37,863 nt of DNA from Burkholderiales bacterium PBB2 (GCA_002255955.1 NKIM01000044.1:1-37863), one strand, 5' to 3'; positions 27,818 through 34,738 are shown, counted from the first letter of the stretch. The notes: generated from the sequence alone by a model not told the origin. A program made the numbers and translations.

Positions 27818-28518
27818 GCAGTGTTTGCATGGCGGAAATGAAGCCCGGCCTGCCTTGGTTGGGCGCGAAGGCGGTCTTGTTTGATCTCGATGGGACCTTG
27901 GTCGACAGTGCGCCCGATCTGGCGGGGGCGCTCAACGAGATGCGCGTGGCTCGGCAGTTGCCTCCATTGCCGCTGGCGATGTTGCGCCCCATGGTCGGCG
28001 CAGGTGCTCGTGGCATGTTGGGCGTGGGTCTGACAGTCACACCTCAAGACGAGGAATACGAGGCTTTGCGGGTCGAATTTCTGGATCGTTACCAGGCTCG
28101 ACTGACTCAGGAAACCGCCTTGTTTGATCGAGTCGGTGAGTTGCTCGACGGTCTGTCCTCCGCCGGTCTGGCCTGGGGTGTGGTGACCAACAAGGCGGAG
28201 CGTTTCGCGCTCCCCTTGACCGAGGCCTTGGGTCTGAAGCAGCGTGCCCTGGCGGTGGTGGGTGGGGACAGCACGCCGCATGCCAAGCCGCATCCCGCGC
28301 CTTTGCTTGAGGCGGCGCGGCGTGGCGGTATTGCCGCCGAGTCTTGCATCTATGTCGGTGATGATGAGCGGGACATCGTTGCGGGTCGTGCAGCCGGCAT
28401 GCGTACGGTGGCTGCAGCCTGGGGATATCTGGGGCAGGGCGAGCCGGTTGAAGCCTGGAACGCAGATATTGTTCTAAATTCTCCGATCGAGCTCTTGCAA
28501 GTGCTGGGCTTGGCCTAA
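27814..28518 (+). CDS. gph: Phosphoglycolate phosphatase (HAD superfamily)
   Basis: 234 residues. HAD motif I is [16 protein letters not shown] (nucleophile and acid/base aspartates), motif II GVVTNKA, Lys of motif III in [10 protein letters not shown], and motif [15 protein letters not shown] cap domain (about 35-100) separates motifs I and II. It hydrolyses 2-phosphoglycolate, a by-product of DNA end repair and oxygenase activity. The first ATG at 27814 overlaps the ubiG stop; an alternative ATG at 27829 also precedes the domain. The stop codon TAA doubles as part of the ssrA -10 box. Confidence 0.92.
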   Translation: MSSVCMAEMKPGLPWLGAKAVLFDLDGTLVDSAPDLAGALNEMRVARQLPPLPLAMLRPMVGAGARGMLGVGLTVTPQDEEYEALRVEFLDRYQARLTQETALFDRVGELLDGLSSAGLAWGVVTNKAERFALPLTEALGLKQRALAVVGGDSTPHAKPHPAPLLEAARRGGIAAESCIYVGDDERDIVAGRAAGMRTVAAAWGYLGQGEPVEAWNADIVLNSPIELLQVLGLA

Positions 28519-28521
28519 AAT
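28494..28521 (+). promoter_or_regulatory. ssrA: Probable ssrA promoter inside the gph 3' end
   Basis: TTGCAA (28495-28500) and TAAAAT (28516-28521) are spaced 15 bases apart, or 16 if CTTGCA is used. The -10 begins at the gph TAA stop codon. The mature tmRNA starts 10 bases downstream, leaving room for a short 5' leader removed by RNase P. Confidence 0.6.
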
Positions 28522-28531
28522 GAACAGCTCT

Positions 28532-28903
28532 GGGGCCGACTAGGTTTCGACGTGGGTGCGGATCCGGAGTAGGGCATGCCGAGCACCAGTCCGCTCGTAA
28601 AACCACTGGAAACAAAGTAACTGCAAACGACTCTACGTTCGCACTCGCCGCTTAATTGCGCGTGAGCTTCTCAACGGTTGGCCAATGGGCCGGGCTCAAG
28701 CCGCAAGGCTGAAAGCTGAGAAGTCATTCACATTGGCTGGTTGTCCGCCGGGTCACTCGGCAGGCAACAAGATTCAGTGACTGGCGGGAAAGTTAGCGTG
28801 CCGCTGCGCGAACTGACCGTGAGATTCAAATCAGACGGCTACGCATGTAGAACTGCCCGGTGATGGCTTGCGGACGGGGGTTCAATTCCCCCCGGCTCCA
28901 CCA
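28532..28903 (+). ncRNA. ssrA: Transfer-messenger RNA (tmRNA)
   Basis: 372-nt RNA that rescues stalled ribosomes and tags their products for proteolysis. The 5' end GGGGCCGAC pairs with CGGCTCCACCA at the 3' end to form the tRNA-like acceptor stem, with CCA encoded. A T-arm GGGGG-TTCAATT-CCCCC lies at the 3' end. The resume codon is GCA at 28623 and the tag reads A-N-D-S-T-F-A-L-A-A before TAA at 28653, ending in the ALAA degron. The region between the tag and the T-arm forms several pseudoknot-capable stems. The 3' end is the likely integration site of the downstream recombinase. Confidence 0.97.
28870..28903 (+). other. Probable attachment site (attL) in the ssrA 3' end
   Basis: The tmRNA T-arm and acceptor stem end, directly followed 183 bp later by a tyrosine recombinase gene pointing away, is the usual layout of an ssrA-integrated island. 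The exact core cannot be set because no second copy was found in the window. Confidence 0.45.
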
Positions 28904-28944
28904 TTTAACGATTTCAGGACGTCCACGACGGGCCCGAAAAATCC

Positions 28945-28983
28945 AAAAGGCCTAAGTGAATCAAGCACTTAGGCCTTTTTCTT
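28945..28983 (+). terminator. ssrA: Intrinsic terminator downstream of ssrA
   Basis: AAAAGGCCTAAGTG (28945-28958) pairs perfectly with CACTTAGGCCTTTT (28966-28979) around a 7-base loop, with T-runs on both strands. It ends tmRNA transcription and insulates the recombinase gene. Confidence 0.9.
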
Positions 28984-29027
28984 TTGCTCGGCGCATCTTG
29001 TGAAGTCCCCTGACCTCCGATTGGAAA

Positions 29028-29086
29028 TGCAGTAACTTTTGCAGTAACCTGAAAAAAGCACGCGATCTGCGTCAGGAGTTACTGCA
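29028..29086. promoter_or_regulatory. Repeated TGCAGTAAC sites before the recombinase gene
   Basis: TGCAGTAACT (29028-29037), TGCAGTAACC (29040-29049) and the inverse AGTTACTGCA (29077-29086, touching the ATG) form two direct and one inverted copy of a 10-bp site. They could be recombinase arm-binding sites or an autorepression operator. Confidence 0.45.
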
Positions 29087-30384
29087 TGGCTCGCAACCTG
29101 ATCCCCTCTGATCTGTCGATCCGGACCATCAAGCCGGGTGATCCCCGCAAGCGTCTGAGCGATGGCGACAGTCTGTATCTGCTTCTGTTTGTTCGCGGAG
29201 GCTCGCATGGCTGGCGTCTGGACTACAGCTATCAGGGGCGGCGCAAAACGCTGAGCTTGGGCACGTATCCGGATACTGGTTTGTCGCTGGCCCGGCAGAA
29301 GGCCGACGACGCGCGGCGATTGGTGGCGCAGGGTTTGGACCCCAGTGAGGTTCGGACGGAGGCCAAGGCCGAGGCCTCGCGTCAGCGCGAGGCGGAGTGG
29401 CGTGGCCACGCCGGTTTGCCGCCGATTGGATCGTTCGAGGCTGTCGCCCGAGAATGGTTGGATACGGTCCACCAGGCCAAGGTCAGTGAAGGGCATGCCA
29501 AGCGCACCCAGATTCGGCTTGAGCAGGATGCCTTTCCCTGGATCGGCAGGCGCCCGATAGGGGAGATTGAGCCACCGGAACTCCTTCAGTGCCTGCGGCG
29601 GGTCGAGGCGCGCGGTGCGATCGAGACGGCGCACCGGATCAAGCATGCCTGCGGCCAAGTCTTCCGGTATGGGATCGCGACGGGGGTATGCCGGCGTAAC
29701 CCGGCGGCTGACCTGCAGGATGCACTGAAACCGGTTCAAGTCAGCCACCATGCAGCGATCACGGAGCCGAAGTTGGTCGGAAAGCTAATGCGCGACATCG
29801 ACGCGTATACCGGGCAGCCCGTCACCCGGGCAGCCTTGCTTTTGTCGCCTTTGCTGTTGCTGCGCCCTGGCGAACTGCGACACATGGAGTGGGCGTGGAT
29901 CGACTTTGAAGGTGCAACTTTGACGGTGCCCGCGGTGACGATGAAGCGCAGCAAGGCAGACAAGGCGGGCGGGCCGCCTCACATCGTTCCGTTGGCATCG
30001 CAGTCGCTGCGAATCCTGCGGGAACTGCATGAGATCACGGGAGCCGGTCGATTTGTGTTTCCGGCGCTGACGACCCGGCAGCGGTGCATGAGTGACAACA
30101 CGGTGCGCAGCGCCCTGCGCAGGCTGGGCTACGGCAACGATGAGATGACGGCGCATGGCTTCAGGGCTACGGCGCGGACGATGGTCGCCGAGCGTCTCAA
30201 TGTGGCCGCTGAGATCATCGAGGCTCAACTCGCGCACGCCGTGGCTGACTCTCTAGGTCGCGCCTACAACCGCACGCAGTTCCTTGATCAGCGGAGGAAG
30301 ATGATGCAGTCTTGGGCGAACTATCTGGACAAGATCCGTAAGGGTGCGGACGTGTTGCCGTTGCGAAGCAATGGTGCGGCCTGA
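29086..30384 (+). CDS. Tyrosine recombinase, P4-type island integrase
   Basis: 432-residue site-specific recombinase. An N-terminal DUF4102-type arm-binding domain (about 1-95) contains RLSDGDSLYLLLFVRGGSH and SLGTYPDTGLSLARQKADDA. A core-binding SAM-like domain follows (about 110-200), then the catalytic domain with Arg260 (LLRPGELRHMEW), His357 and Arg360 (HGFRATARTM), His384 and nucleophile Tyr394 (AYNRTQ). All catalytic residues are present, so it looks functional. Overlap of the start codon with an inverted TGCAGTAAC site suggests self-regulation. It lies immediately beyond ssrA, the expected integration target. AGGAG sits five bases before the ATG. Confidence 0.95.
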   Translation: MARNLIPSDLSIRTIKPGDPRKRLSDGDSLYLLLFVRGGSHGWRLDYSYQGRRKTLSLGTYPDTGLSLARQKADDARRLVAQGLDPSEVRTEAKAEASRQREAEWRGHAGLPPIGSFEAVAREWLDTVHQAKVSEGHAKRTQIRLEQDAFPWIGRRPIGEIEPPELLQCLRRVEARGAIETAHRIKHACGQVFRYGIATGVCRRNPAADLQDALKPVQVSHHAAITEPKLVGKLMRDIDAYTGQPVTRAALLLSPLLLLRPGELRHMEWAWIDFEGATLTVPAVTMKRSKADKAGGPPHIVPLASQSLRILRELHEITGAGRFVFPALTTRQRCMSDNTVRSALRRLGYGNDEMTAHGFRATARTMVAERLNVAAEIIEAQLAHAVADSLGRAYNRTQFLDQRRKMMQSWANYLDKIRKGADVLPLRSNGAA

Positions 30385-30670
30385 GCGCAGAGCCTCGACT
30401 CTCTCGATTGATACTGGGCATTGCCGCTTGCGCTCTGGCCTGAAGCGAATGGCAGTAGTCAGCTAATTCCTGAGGGTGGCCGAGCTTTCGCTATCCAGCG
30501 ATTGCCGTCCTTCGGATTTCTGAGGGGGCCGTCAGCAAAGTGCCCAAAGCTGAAGTTCGTCGAACCTTGGTACCAGGCTGTCTCCTGTCATTCGTTTCAG
30601 GCCAGACCGCGAACACCTACCGCTAAAAAGCTGACCTTCGAACTGCGAATACCGATGCGGCAAAGCAGTC
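30385..30670. other. Gene-free stretch between island integrase and integron array
   Basis: 286 bp with no supported gene, no clear promoter and no recognisable attC. A plus-strand open frame crossing it runs through the attC at 30671 and into the antisense of the next gene, so it was not accepted. It may be decayed cassette or island DNA beyond the last attC. Confidence 0.5.
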
Positions 30671-30748
30671 GCTCAACGTTCGCCATGAGCGGCATGACGC
30701 GGCAGGCGAAGCCTGCTGCGGCGTGTCCGCTCGATGAATGGGTTAGAC
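30671..30748 (-). repeat. attC site of cassette 6 (array terminus)
   Basis: 78 bp. The right end on the plus strand is GTTAGAC (R''), the left end GCTCAAC, i.e. GTTGAGC on the cassette strand, which fits GTTRRRY. The arms GCGGCATGACGCGGCAGGC and GCCTGCTGCGGCGTGTCCGC fold back almost fully around GAA. It abuts the stop codon of the HEPN gene. Confidence 0.85.
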
Positions 30749-30749
30749 C

Positions 30750-31919
30750 TCACGCCGCAATCTCTTTAAACGATTCTGTTTCCGGGCGAACCGCATCCTG
30801 TGGCGCCAGGCAGTCCTTCAGAATTTCTGCCCTAATGCGCTCGGCTTCGCTGGATATGTTGTCTCCCTTCTCGTTCAACGTGAACGCGTACTGGTGTACT
30901 TGGGCCGAGCCGGGCAGCTTCTCTGGAAGGTGCGATACCGAAACGTTTGCATCTCTGACGTCAATCATGAACTTTCGCCCAGCAAATGCCGTTTCCGACA
31001 TCAGGAACGTCTTAAGCGTCTCGTGCATCCACTGATCCGGCGGTAGCAGCACTCGACTGCTCTCGTAGCTTGGTCGTTCTGCCTCTCGTTGCTTTCTCGC
31101 AATAGCAACCTTCTGGCGCGTCTCGTCGATGTTCAGCGACGCCAGGAACTTCTCTAGCTCCTCAATTGAAGAGACAGCGGCCACCACGTCTTCACGGGTT
31201 GGCTCCGCTCGTCCATGTGCCGCTTGATTGCGAAGGCGCCGCGTGTTCTCAAGTCTGTCTCGAAGGCCGGAGGGCAGCTCAATGCCATTGACCTCAAGAT
31301 ATCGAGCCGAGACAGGGAGCGATGATAGGTATCGATCCCCCATTCCCACCTTTGCTCCAAACTGAAGAACCGTCTTCTCAAGGTATGCGATTGCTGAGAG
31401 GAGTGCACCTAGCGGGTGAACCTTCCCCAGCTTTTTGAGGTTCTCCAGCTCCGAGTCGTTTGATGGCTCTCGCATCTTGAGCGCGATGAGATCCTTCTCG
31501 TCCGCGAATTGAGCGAGAAGTTCGTCGAAGTCTTGGCTGTAGTGTTGTTTGACAACGGACCGGAAAAACTCGAGAGCAACATTCATGTAGAAGATTGCAG
31601 TCAGTTCGTTCGGGGAACCAAATCGATGTTGGAGAGCGTTGCGTTCGTCAATAAGTAATTCCAACTTGTTCAAGAAAGGAACGGCGATCTTCTTTGTCGC
31701 GAGAAGCTCGATGCATCCATGTATGGTGATCGTTTCCTTCGGGTTCTTGTAAATCGACTCGCCGCTGTCAAGCACCATATCCTTGAGTAGCAGTTCGACA
31801 GAGTTGGAGAGGTGGAGGATCACCAACTTCCTGTCGAGTTCACTCGTACCATTGAAGTGGGTGATGGAATGCCCGAGAAGTTCCATCGAGCTTTGGAAGA
31901 GTGGAGATTCGATCGCCAT
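30750..31919 (-). CDS. Cassette 6: protein with two HEPN-like RNxxxH motifs
   Basis: 389 residues, no signal peptide or membrane helix. I do not recognise a named family. Two helical segments each contain the R-N-x3-H signature of HEPN RNases: R93-N-A-L-Q-H98 in LLIDERNALQHRFG and R230-N-Q-A-A-H235 in TRRLRNQAAHGR. The N-terminal helix LHLSNSVELLLKDMVLDSG also resembles HEPN-type domains. HEPN proteins are metal-independent RNases, common in toxin-antitoxin, abortive infection and CRISPR systems. No antitoxin-like partner is in the cassette. The C-terminal 120 residues are unassigned. The stop codon lies one base from the attC, and the leader after the previous attC is about 50 bp with only a weak ribosome-binding site. 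RNase activity is inference. Confidence 0.75.
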   Translation of the reverse strand: MAIESPLFQSSMELLGHSITHFNGTSELDRKLVILHLSNSVELLLKDMVLDSGESIYKNPKETITIHGCIELLATKKIAVPFLNKLELLIDERNALQHRFGSPNELTAIFYMNVALEFFRSVVKQHYSQDFDELLAQFADEKDLIALKMREPSNDSELENLKKLGKVHPLGALLSAIAYLEKTVLQFGAKVGMGDRYLSSLPVSARYLEVNGIELPSGLRDRLENTRRLRNQAAHGRAEPTREDVVAAVSSIEELEKFLASLNIDETRQKVAIARKQREAERPSYESSRVLLPPDQWMHETLKTFLMSETAFAGRKFMIDVRDANVSVSHLPEKLPGSAQVHQYAFTLNEKGDNISSEAERIRAEILKDCLAPQDAVRPETESFKEIAA

Positions 31920-31968
31920 CGCGTTCTTTCTATTTGACGTGCTCGGTGCGCAAGCCGTATCCCATGAG

Positions 31969-32079
31969 GTCTAACGTTTTAGTTAACTGGCATGCGACAG
32001 AGTGACGACGCCGGGCGAAAATGAAATGAAGCCCAAAGCCCGTGCGCCGCAAAACGTCCGGTTGAGTGAATGGTTAGGC
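31969..32079 (-). repeat. attC site of cassette 5
   Basis: 111 bp from GTCTAAC (R' as GTTAGAC on the cassette strand) to GTTAGGC (R''). Arms TAGTTAACTGG and CCGGTTGAGTGAA give the L boxes; the central stem is imperfect. The apical region holds AATGAAATG, also found in the cassette 1 attC. Confidence 0.85.
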
Positions 32080-32111
32080 AGCACCGCCACCCACTCTGCA
32101 TGCCGGGTCAT

Positions 32112-32354
32112 TCAGTAAAGCTTCCATTCGCCACGGGAAGACTCCTCAGCCGGCCGTACGAGCTTGCGATCTCGTAGCTTGGTACATGCCCACCGCATGT
32201 CGTACTGCCAAGTGAAGAACATGTCGCCAGAGGCCCGCAAATCCTGCTCGTGATGCTTCCACAGATGCTGCGCAACTTGAACAATGTTGCTGCTGCCTCC
32301 ATTGGCGCGGAGTGCGTCAAGTACCCACTTCTGTAGATCGTCTCGATTAGCCAA
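32112..32354 (-). CDS. Cassette 5, second gene: small helical protein, function unknown
   Basis: 80 residues if started at TTG 32354 (M-A-N-R-D-D-L-Q-K-W), which has AGGAG five bases upstream. GTG at 32360 overlaps that site and is less likely, and the frame stays open to 32588 across the first gene. The sequence is helical with ALRANGGSSNIVQVAQHLWKHHEQD, then WQYDMRWACTKLRDRKLVRPAE and a short GEWKLY end, which looks like a winged-helix fold. It lies about 45 bp after a zinc-ribbon-like gene in the same cassette. DNA or RNA binding is a guess from the predicted fold. Confidence 0.7.
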   Translation of the reverse strand: MANRDDLQKWVLDALRANGGSSNIVQVAQHLWKHHEQDLRASGDMFFTWQYDMRWACTKLRDRKLVRPAEESSRGEWKLY

Positions 32355-32400
32355 GTTCACTCCTATGTTTGTCGCTGGAATCCGCGATGTGGCTTTCCGC

Positions 32401-32634
32401 TCAATAAGGTATTCCTGCCGCCCCTGTTTGGCAGTTGGGACACTTCCGCTGGAAGATGTCCGTCCCGTTTGCGCCGTAGACGTGGCTGCAATCCGCTCGC
32501 ATACAGACCATGCGATACGAGACTTGGCCATGATCAGTTCCGGGCACGCCTCGATGGCCGGTGCACAGTTGGTGGTTCCTGTTGACATAGCCGACTTGCG
32601 TGGTGTCGGTATTCCCGCTGGTGAACAGTTGCAC
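32401..32634 (-). CDS. Cassette 5, first gene: small zinc-ribbon-like protein
   Basis: 77 residues starting at GTG 32634 with AGGGAG five bases upstream. The pattern GYVNRNHQLCTGHRGVPGTDH followed by paired cysteines (C-x4-C, then CPNC) and DIFQRKCPNC suggests a zinc ribbon. It resembles a small conserved family of uncharacterised proteins I recall from proteobacteria with a near-identical GTDH and FQRKCP pattern; this could not be verified here. The start codon lies 17 bp from the previous attC. It probably works with, or is only co-transferred with, the gene that follows. Confidence 0.75.
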   Translation of the reverse strand: MQLFTSGNTDTTQVGYVNRNHQLCTGHRGVPGTDHGQVSYRMVCMRADCSHVYGANGTDIFQRKCPNCQTGAAGIPY

Positions 32635-32650
32635 TATTTCTCCCTGTGCT

Positions 32651-32776
32651 GCCTAGCGTTTGAGCTAAGCGGGCGACAGCGGCAGGGTGCCGGGCCCGCG
32701 AGGCTGATGATAAGCATGGCAGCCTCGCGGGCCCGGTGCCCTGCCGATGGTGCTCCGCTTGAGCGATGGGTTAGGC
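32651..32776 (-). repeat. attC site of cassette 4, altered R' core
   Basis: 126 bp, the longest in the array. The right end is GTTAGGC, but the left end is GCCTAGC, so the cassette-strand R' reads GCTAGGC instead of GTTRRRY. Long arms (CAGCGGCAGGGTGCCGGGC and GCCCGGTGCCCTGCCG) pair well. The altered crossover core may reduce excision of cassette 5's left boundary. Confidence 0.85.
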
Positions 32777-32785
32777 AGCAACACG

Positions 32786-33295
32786 CTACTTGCGCTCAAC
32801 GCCCTTCTTGCAGACGGCTGAAAACTTCCTCTTATCGGCTCGCAAATAGCGGTTGTCTATTGGCTCACCGCCCAGTTCGTATTCGCTAGTGTCAACGGAA
32901 TAGATCTTGAGCGCCCCGAGCTTGCCACCTTGGGTGGTGCAAGCTCTAGACCATTCCAGCGAATGACCGAGCTTACAAGTGAACGATTGGGGCTCGAATG
33001 GCTCGATTACCGTACATGAGATCTCGTTTGGATCCCATTTGCAGTCGGCCCAGCGGGCCTGCGAGTCTGCTGCGCTGTACAAAGCCCAGAACAGACTCGT
33101 ATCGTGTTTGGTCTTTCCCACGTAAGCCTTGTACTGTGTGCTCGCATCTGGTGAAGTTGTCGCGGGCGCTACCGCGTCGGTCGTAATTGCAAACGCCACA
33201 CAGGACCGCTGCGACAGAAGCTGATACTCGGTGTAACCAGCTTCGCAATCTGATCCAAAGAGCAGAGATAGGGAGTACACAAAAAAGCGGCGCAC
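32786..33295 (-). CDS. Cassette 4: uncharacterised Cys-containing protein
   Basis: About 169 residues from GTG 33295. The frame extends further right but crosses the attC at 33302, so the start must lie after it. A hydrophobic N-terminus (RRFFVYSLSLLFGSDC) may be a signal or anchor segment. The body is soluble-looking with six further cysteines, including WADCKWDPNEISC and FTCKLGHSLEWSRAC, suggesting disulfides, and ends SAVCKKGVERK. No family is recognised. A second in-frame GTG 15 bases downstream is an alternative start. Expression would come from the integron promoter. Confidence 0.65.
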   Translation of the reverse strand: MRRFFVYSLSLLFGSDCEAGYTEYQLLSQRSCVAFAITTDAVAPATTSPDASTQYKAYVGKTKHDTSLFWALYSAADSQARWADCKWDPNEISCTVIEPFEPQSFTCKLGHSLEWSRACTTQGGKLGALKIYSVDTSEYELGGEPIDNRYLRADKRKFSAVCKKGVERK

Positions 33296-33301
33296 GTTGC
33301 T

Positions 33302-33370
33302 GCCTAACGTTTGACATGAGAGGCATGACCCGGCTTGCCGGGGCATGTCCTCTCGATGGAAGGGTTAGGC
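33302..33370 (-). repeat. attC site of cassette 3
   Basis: 69 bp, GCCTAAC to GTTAGGC. Arms TGACATGAGAGGCATGAC and its partner GCATGTCCTCTCGATGGA pair around CCGGCTTGCCGG. It differs from the cassette 2 attC at only a few positions, mostly in matched pairs. Confidence 0.93.
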
Positions 33371-33377
33371 ATCGCCG

Positions 33378-33683
33378 CTAGATGAATTGCTTTACCAGCC
33401 AACCGAAGGCTAGGACCATGAGAGGGGCAAAGAAAGCCTTGGAAGCAATGACACCAATGACTTCACCGATTTCGGCGTTCGCATAGCGCTTCTCGTCATA
33501 GTCAATTCGAATCAAAACCTGCAGAGTAAGTGTTAGTCCAATTGCGGCGGGAATTGAAAGACTTGGCAGCGAAAACACTGGAACAACGAACCAACCCCAA
33601 AGAATTGAAAGAGCAAGCCCACTCACTATGGGTGCTACTACAAAGAGGGCGATGACGAGAACTACCAGACCCGTAATGGCCAT
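33378..33683 (-). CDS. Cassette 3, second gene: small membrane protein
   Basis: 101 residues with three or four hydrophobic segments: TGLVVLVIALFVVAPIVSGL at the N-terminus, LSILWGWFVVPVFSL, AAIGLTLTLQVLI, and a C-terminal AFFAPLMVLAFGWLV. A short soluble loop (RIDYDEKRYANAEIGE) lies between them. No family recognised. The ATG at 33683 has GGAAG upstream. The stop codon is 8 bp from the attC, and the other membrane protein gene ends 30 bp upstream, so the two form a mini-operon inside one cassette. Confidence 0.75.
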   Translation of the reverse strand: MAITGLVVLVIALFVVAPIVSGLALSILWGWFVVPVFSLPSLSIPAAIGLTLTLQVLIRIDYDEKRYANAEIGEVIGVIASKAFFAPLMVLAFGWLVKQFI

Positions 33684-33713
33684 GCAATTTCTTCCTTGAT
33701 CAAAGGCGTTGGT

Positions 33714-33923
33714 CTATTGCTTCGGAGGCTTCCAGAATGAACCGGCAAGCACGAATGATGCTGCCCAGGCTGGTAAGGTGACTAACAAACAGAGAACCCC
33801 TACTACAGCCCAGACGGCCCCGACATTGTTTGTCCAGTTTGGTGACAAGAAGGCTGCTCCGATTCCCGCTGTCGCTACCAGAGCACCTAGCCACCAAAGA
33901 ACTTGCCCAAGGCGAAAAAGCAT
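33714..33923 (-). CDS. Cassette 3, first gene: small two-helix membrane protein
   Basis: 69 residues, MLFRLGQVLWWLGALVATAG then a polar NWTNNVG hinge and AVWAVVGVLCLLVTLPAW, giving two membrane helices with a C-terminal SFWKPPKQ. I chose ATG 33923 because GGAGGAGGAG lies directly before it; an upstream TTG at 33938 sits within that site. The 80-bp leader after the attC is longer than in the other cassettes and holds TTTTCACTG-type sequence but no assignable promoter. Function unknown. Confidence 0.75.
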   Translation of the reverse strand: MLFRLGQVLWWLGALVATAGIGAAFLSPNWTNNVGAVWAVVGVLCLLVTLPAWAASFVLAGSFWKPPKQ

Positions 33924-34002
33924 TTTCTCCTCCTCCAAGATATAAGCACAGTTTTCACTGTGGGGTTCTTGCGGCGCTGAGTCCAGCTGAACCGACTGCG
34001 AT

Positions 34003-34071
34003 GCCTAACGTTTGACATGAGAGGCTCGACCCGGCTTGCCGGGGCGAGTCCTCTCGATGGAAGGGTTAGGC
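34003..34071 (-). repeat. attC site of cassette 2
   Basis: 69 bp, GCCTAAC to GTTAGGC, a near twin of the cassette 3 attC. Where that has GCATG/CATG in its arms this one has GCTCG/CGAG, so pairing is preserved. Confidence 0.93.
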
Positions 34072-34090
34072 AGCACCTCTCGTTGTACTT

Positions 34091-34606
34091 TCAGTTGGGG
34101 CATTGGGACAACAGCGCGCCGATGCGACCTTGGTATACCTGCCGAGAGCTTGCGGACTCCATGACCTTCTGTTTGATAAGTGCATCGCCGACCTTGGTGG
34201 CCGCAAATGACTCCAACTGCTTGTACTCAGCGTCGCTGAACTCAGGAAGTGAGGCCGGCAGGGGCATACCAACCTGTTGATAGATCTGAAGCGTCCCGTG
34301 CTGAACGTACTTTTTTCCCACCTTGCTAGCGAAGAAGCTCTCGGCTACTTGCAACTCAGAAGGCGTTACATACTGAGACAGCAACTGGTCGACTACATCA
34401 GAGAAGGCGCTAGGCGTGAGTGCGGCAACGCACTGACCGCGAACTTCAGATGCTTTGCCCGCTTTGACGGCGCGGGCGATAGATAGCTTCATGCCGACTA
34501 GAGCTGGCTCGGCGAAGGCCGCTATCGTTGACGGGGCTGGCGACTGGCATAGGGCTGAAGTTACGAAGCCCGTAAGGATGGCATAGAGGGCAAAGTGGAT
34601 ACGCAT
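34091..34606 (-). CDS. Cassette 2: exported DUF2059-like protein
   Basis: 171 residues from ATG 34606, the first ATG after the attC. A signal peptide (RIHFALYAILTGFVTSALC, then QSPAPS) is followed by a helical domain. TPSELQVAESFFASKVGKKY and SDAEYKQLESFAATKVGDALI resemble the E-L-x-x-x-x-x-F-x-x-S-x-x-G-K-K pattern of DUF2059, repeated twice. Two cysteines near the ends (RGQC, LSQC) could pair. Likely periplasmic; function unknown. The frame continues upstream into attC sequence and that part is not coding. Confidence 0.72.
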   Translation of the reverse strand: MRIHFALYAILTGFVTSALCQSPAPSTIAAFAEPALVGMKLSIARAVKAGKASEVRGQCVAALTPSAFSDVVDQLLSQYVTPSELQVAESFFASKVGKKYVQHGTLQIYQQVGMPLPASLPEFSDAEYKQLESFAATKVGDALIKQKVMESASSRQVYQGRIGALLSQCPN

Positions 34607-34614
34607 CTTGTGCT

Positions 34615-34726
34615 GCCTAACGTTTGAGCTAACCGGACCGTTGCGGTATGTGGCTAAAGGCCCAGAATGAAATGGCGGGCCTTTAGCCGCATGCCGCAAT
34701 GGGTCCGGTTGAGCGAATGGTTAGGC
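34615..34726 (-). repeat. attC site of cassette 1
   Basis: 112 bp, GCCTAAC to GTTAGGC. Arms TTTGAGCTAACCGGACC and GGGTCCGGTTGAGCGAA, then GCGGTATGTGGCTAAAGGCCC with GGGCCTTTAGCCGCATGCCGC, form a long imperfect hairpin with apical AATGAAATG. Confidence 0.93.
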
Positions 34727-34738
34727 GTCACCGCCAGA

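Noticed and set aside
28969-29751. Minus-strand 260-codon open frame antisense to the island integrase
   Set aside because: It begins within the recombinase gene and ends at the ssrA terminator; no motif, and the recombinase frame is complete.
30421-31035. Plus-strand 204-codon open frame
   Set aside because: It crosses an attC site and runs antisense through the HEPN gene; its middle part is translated attC sequence.
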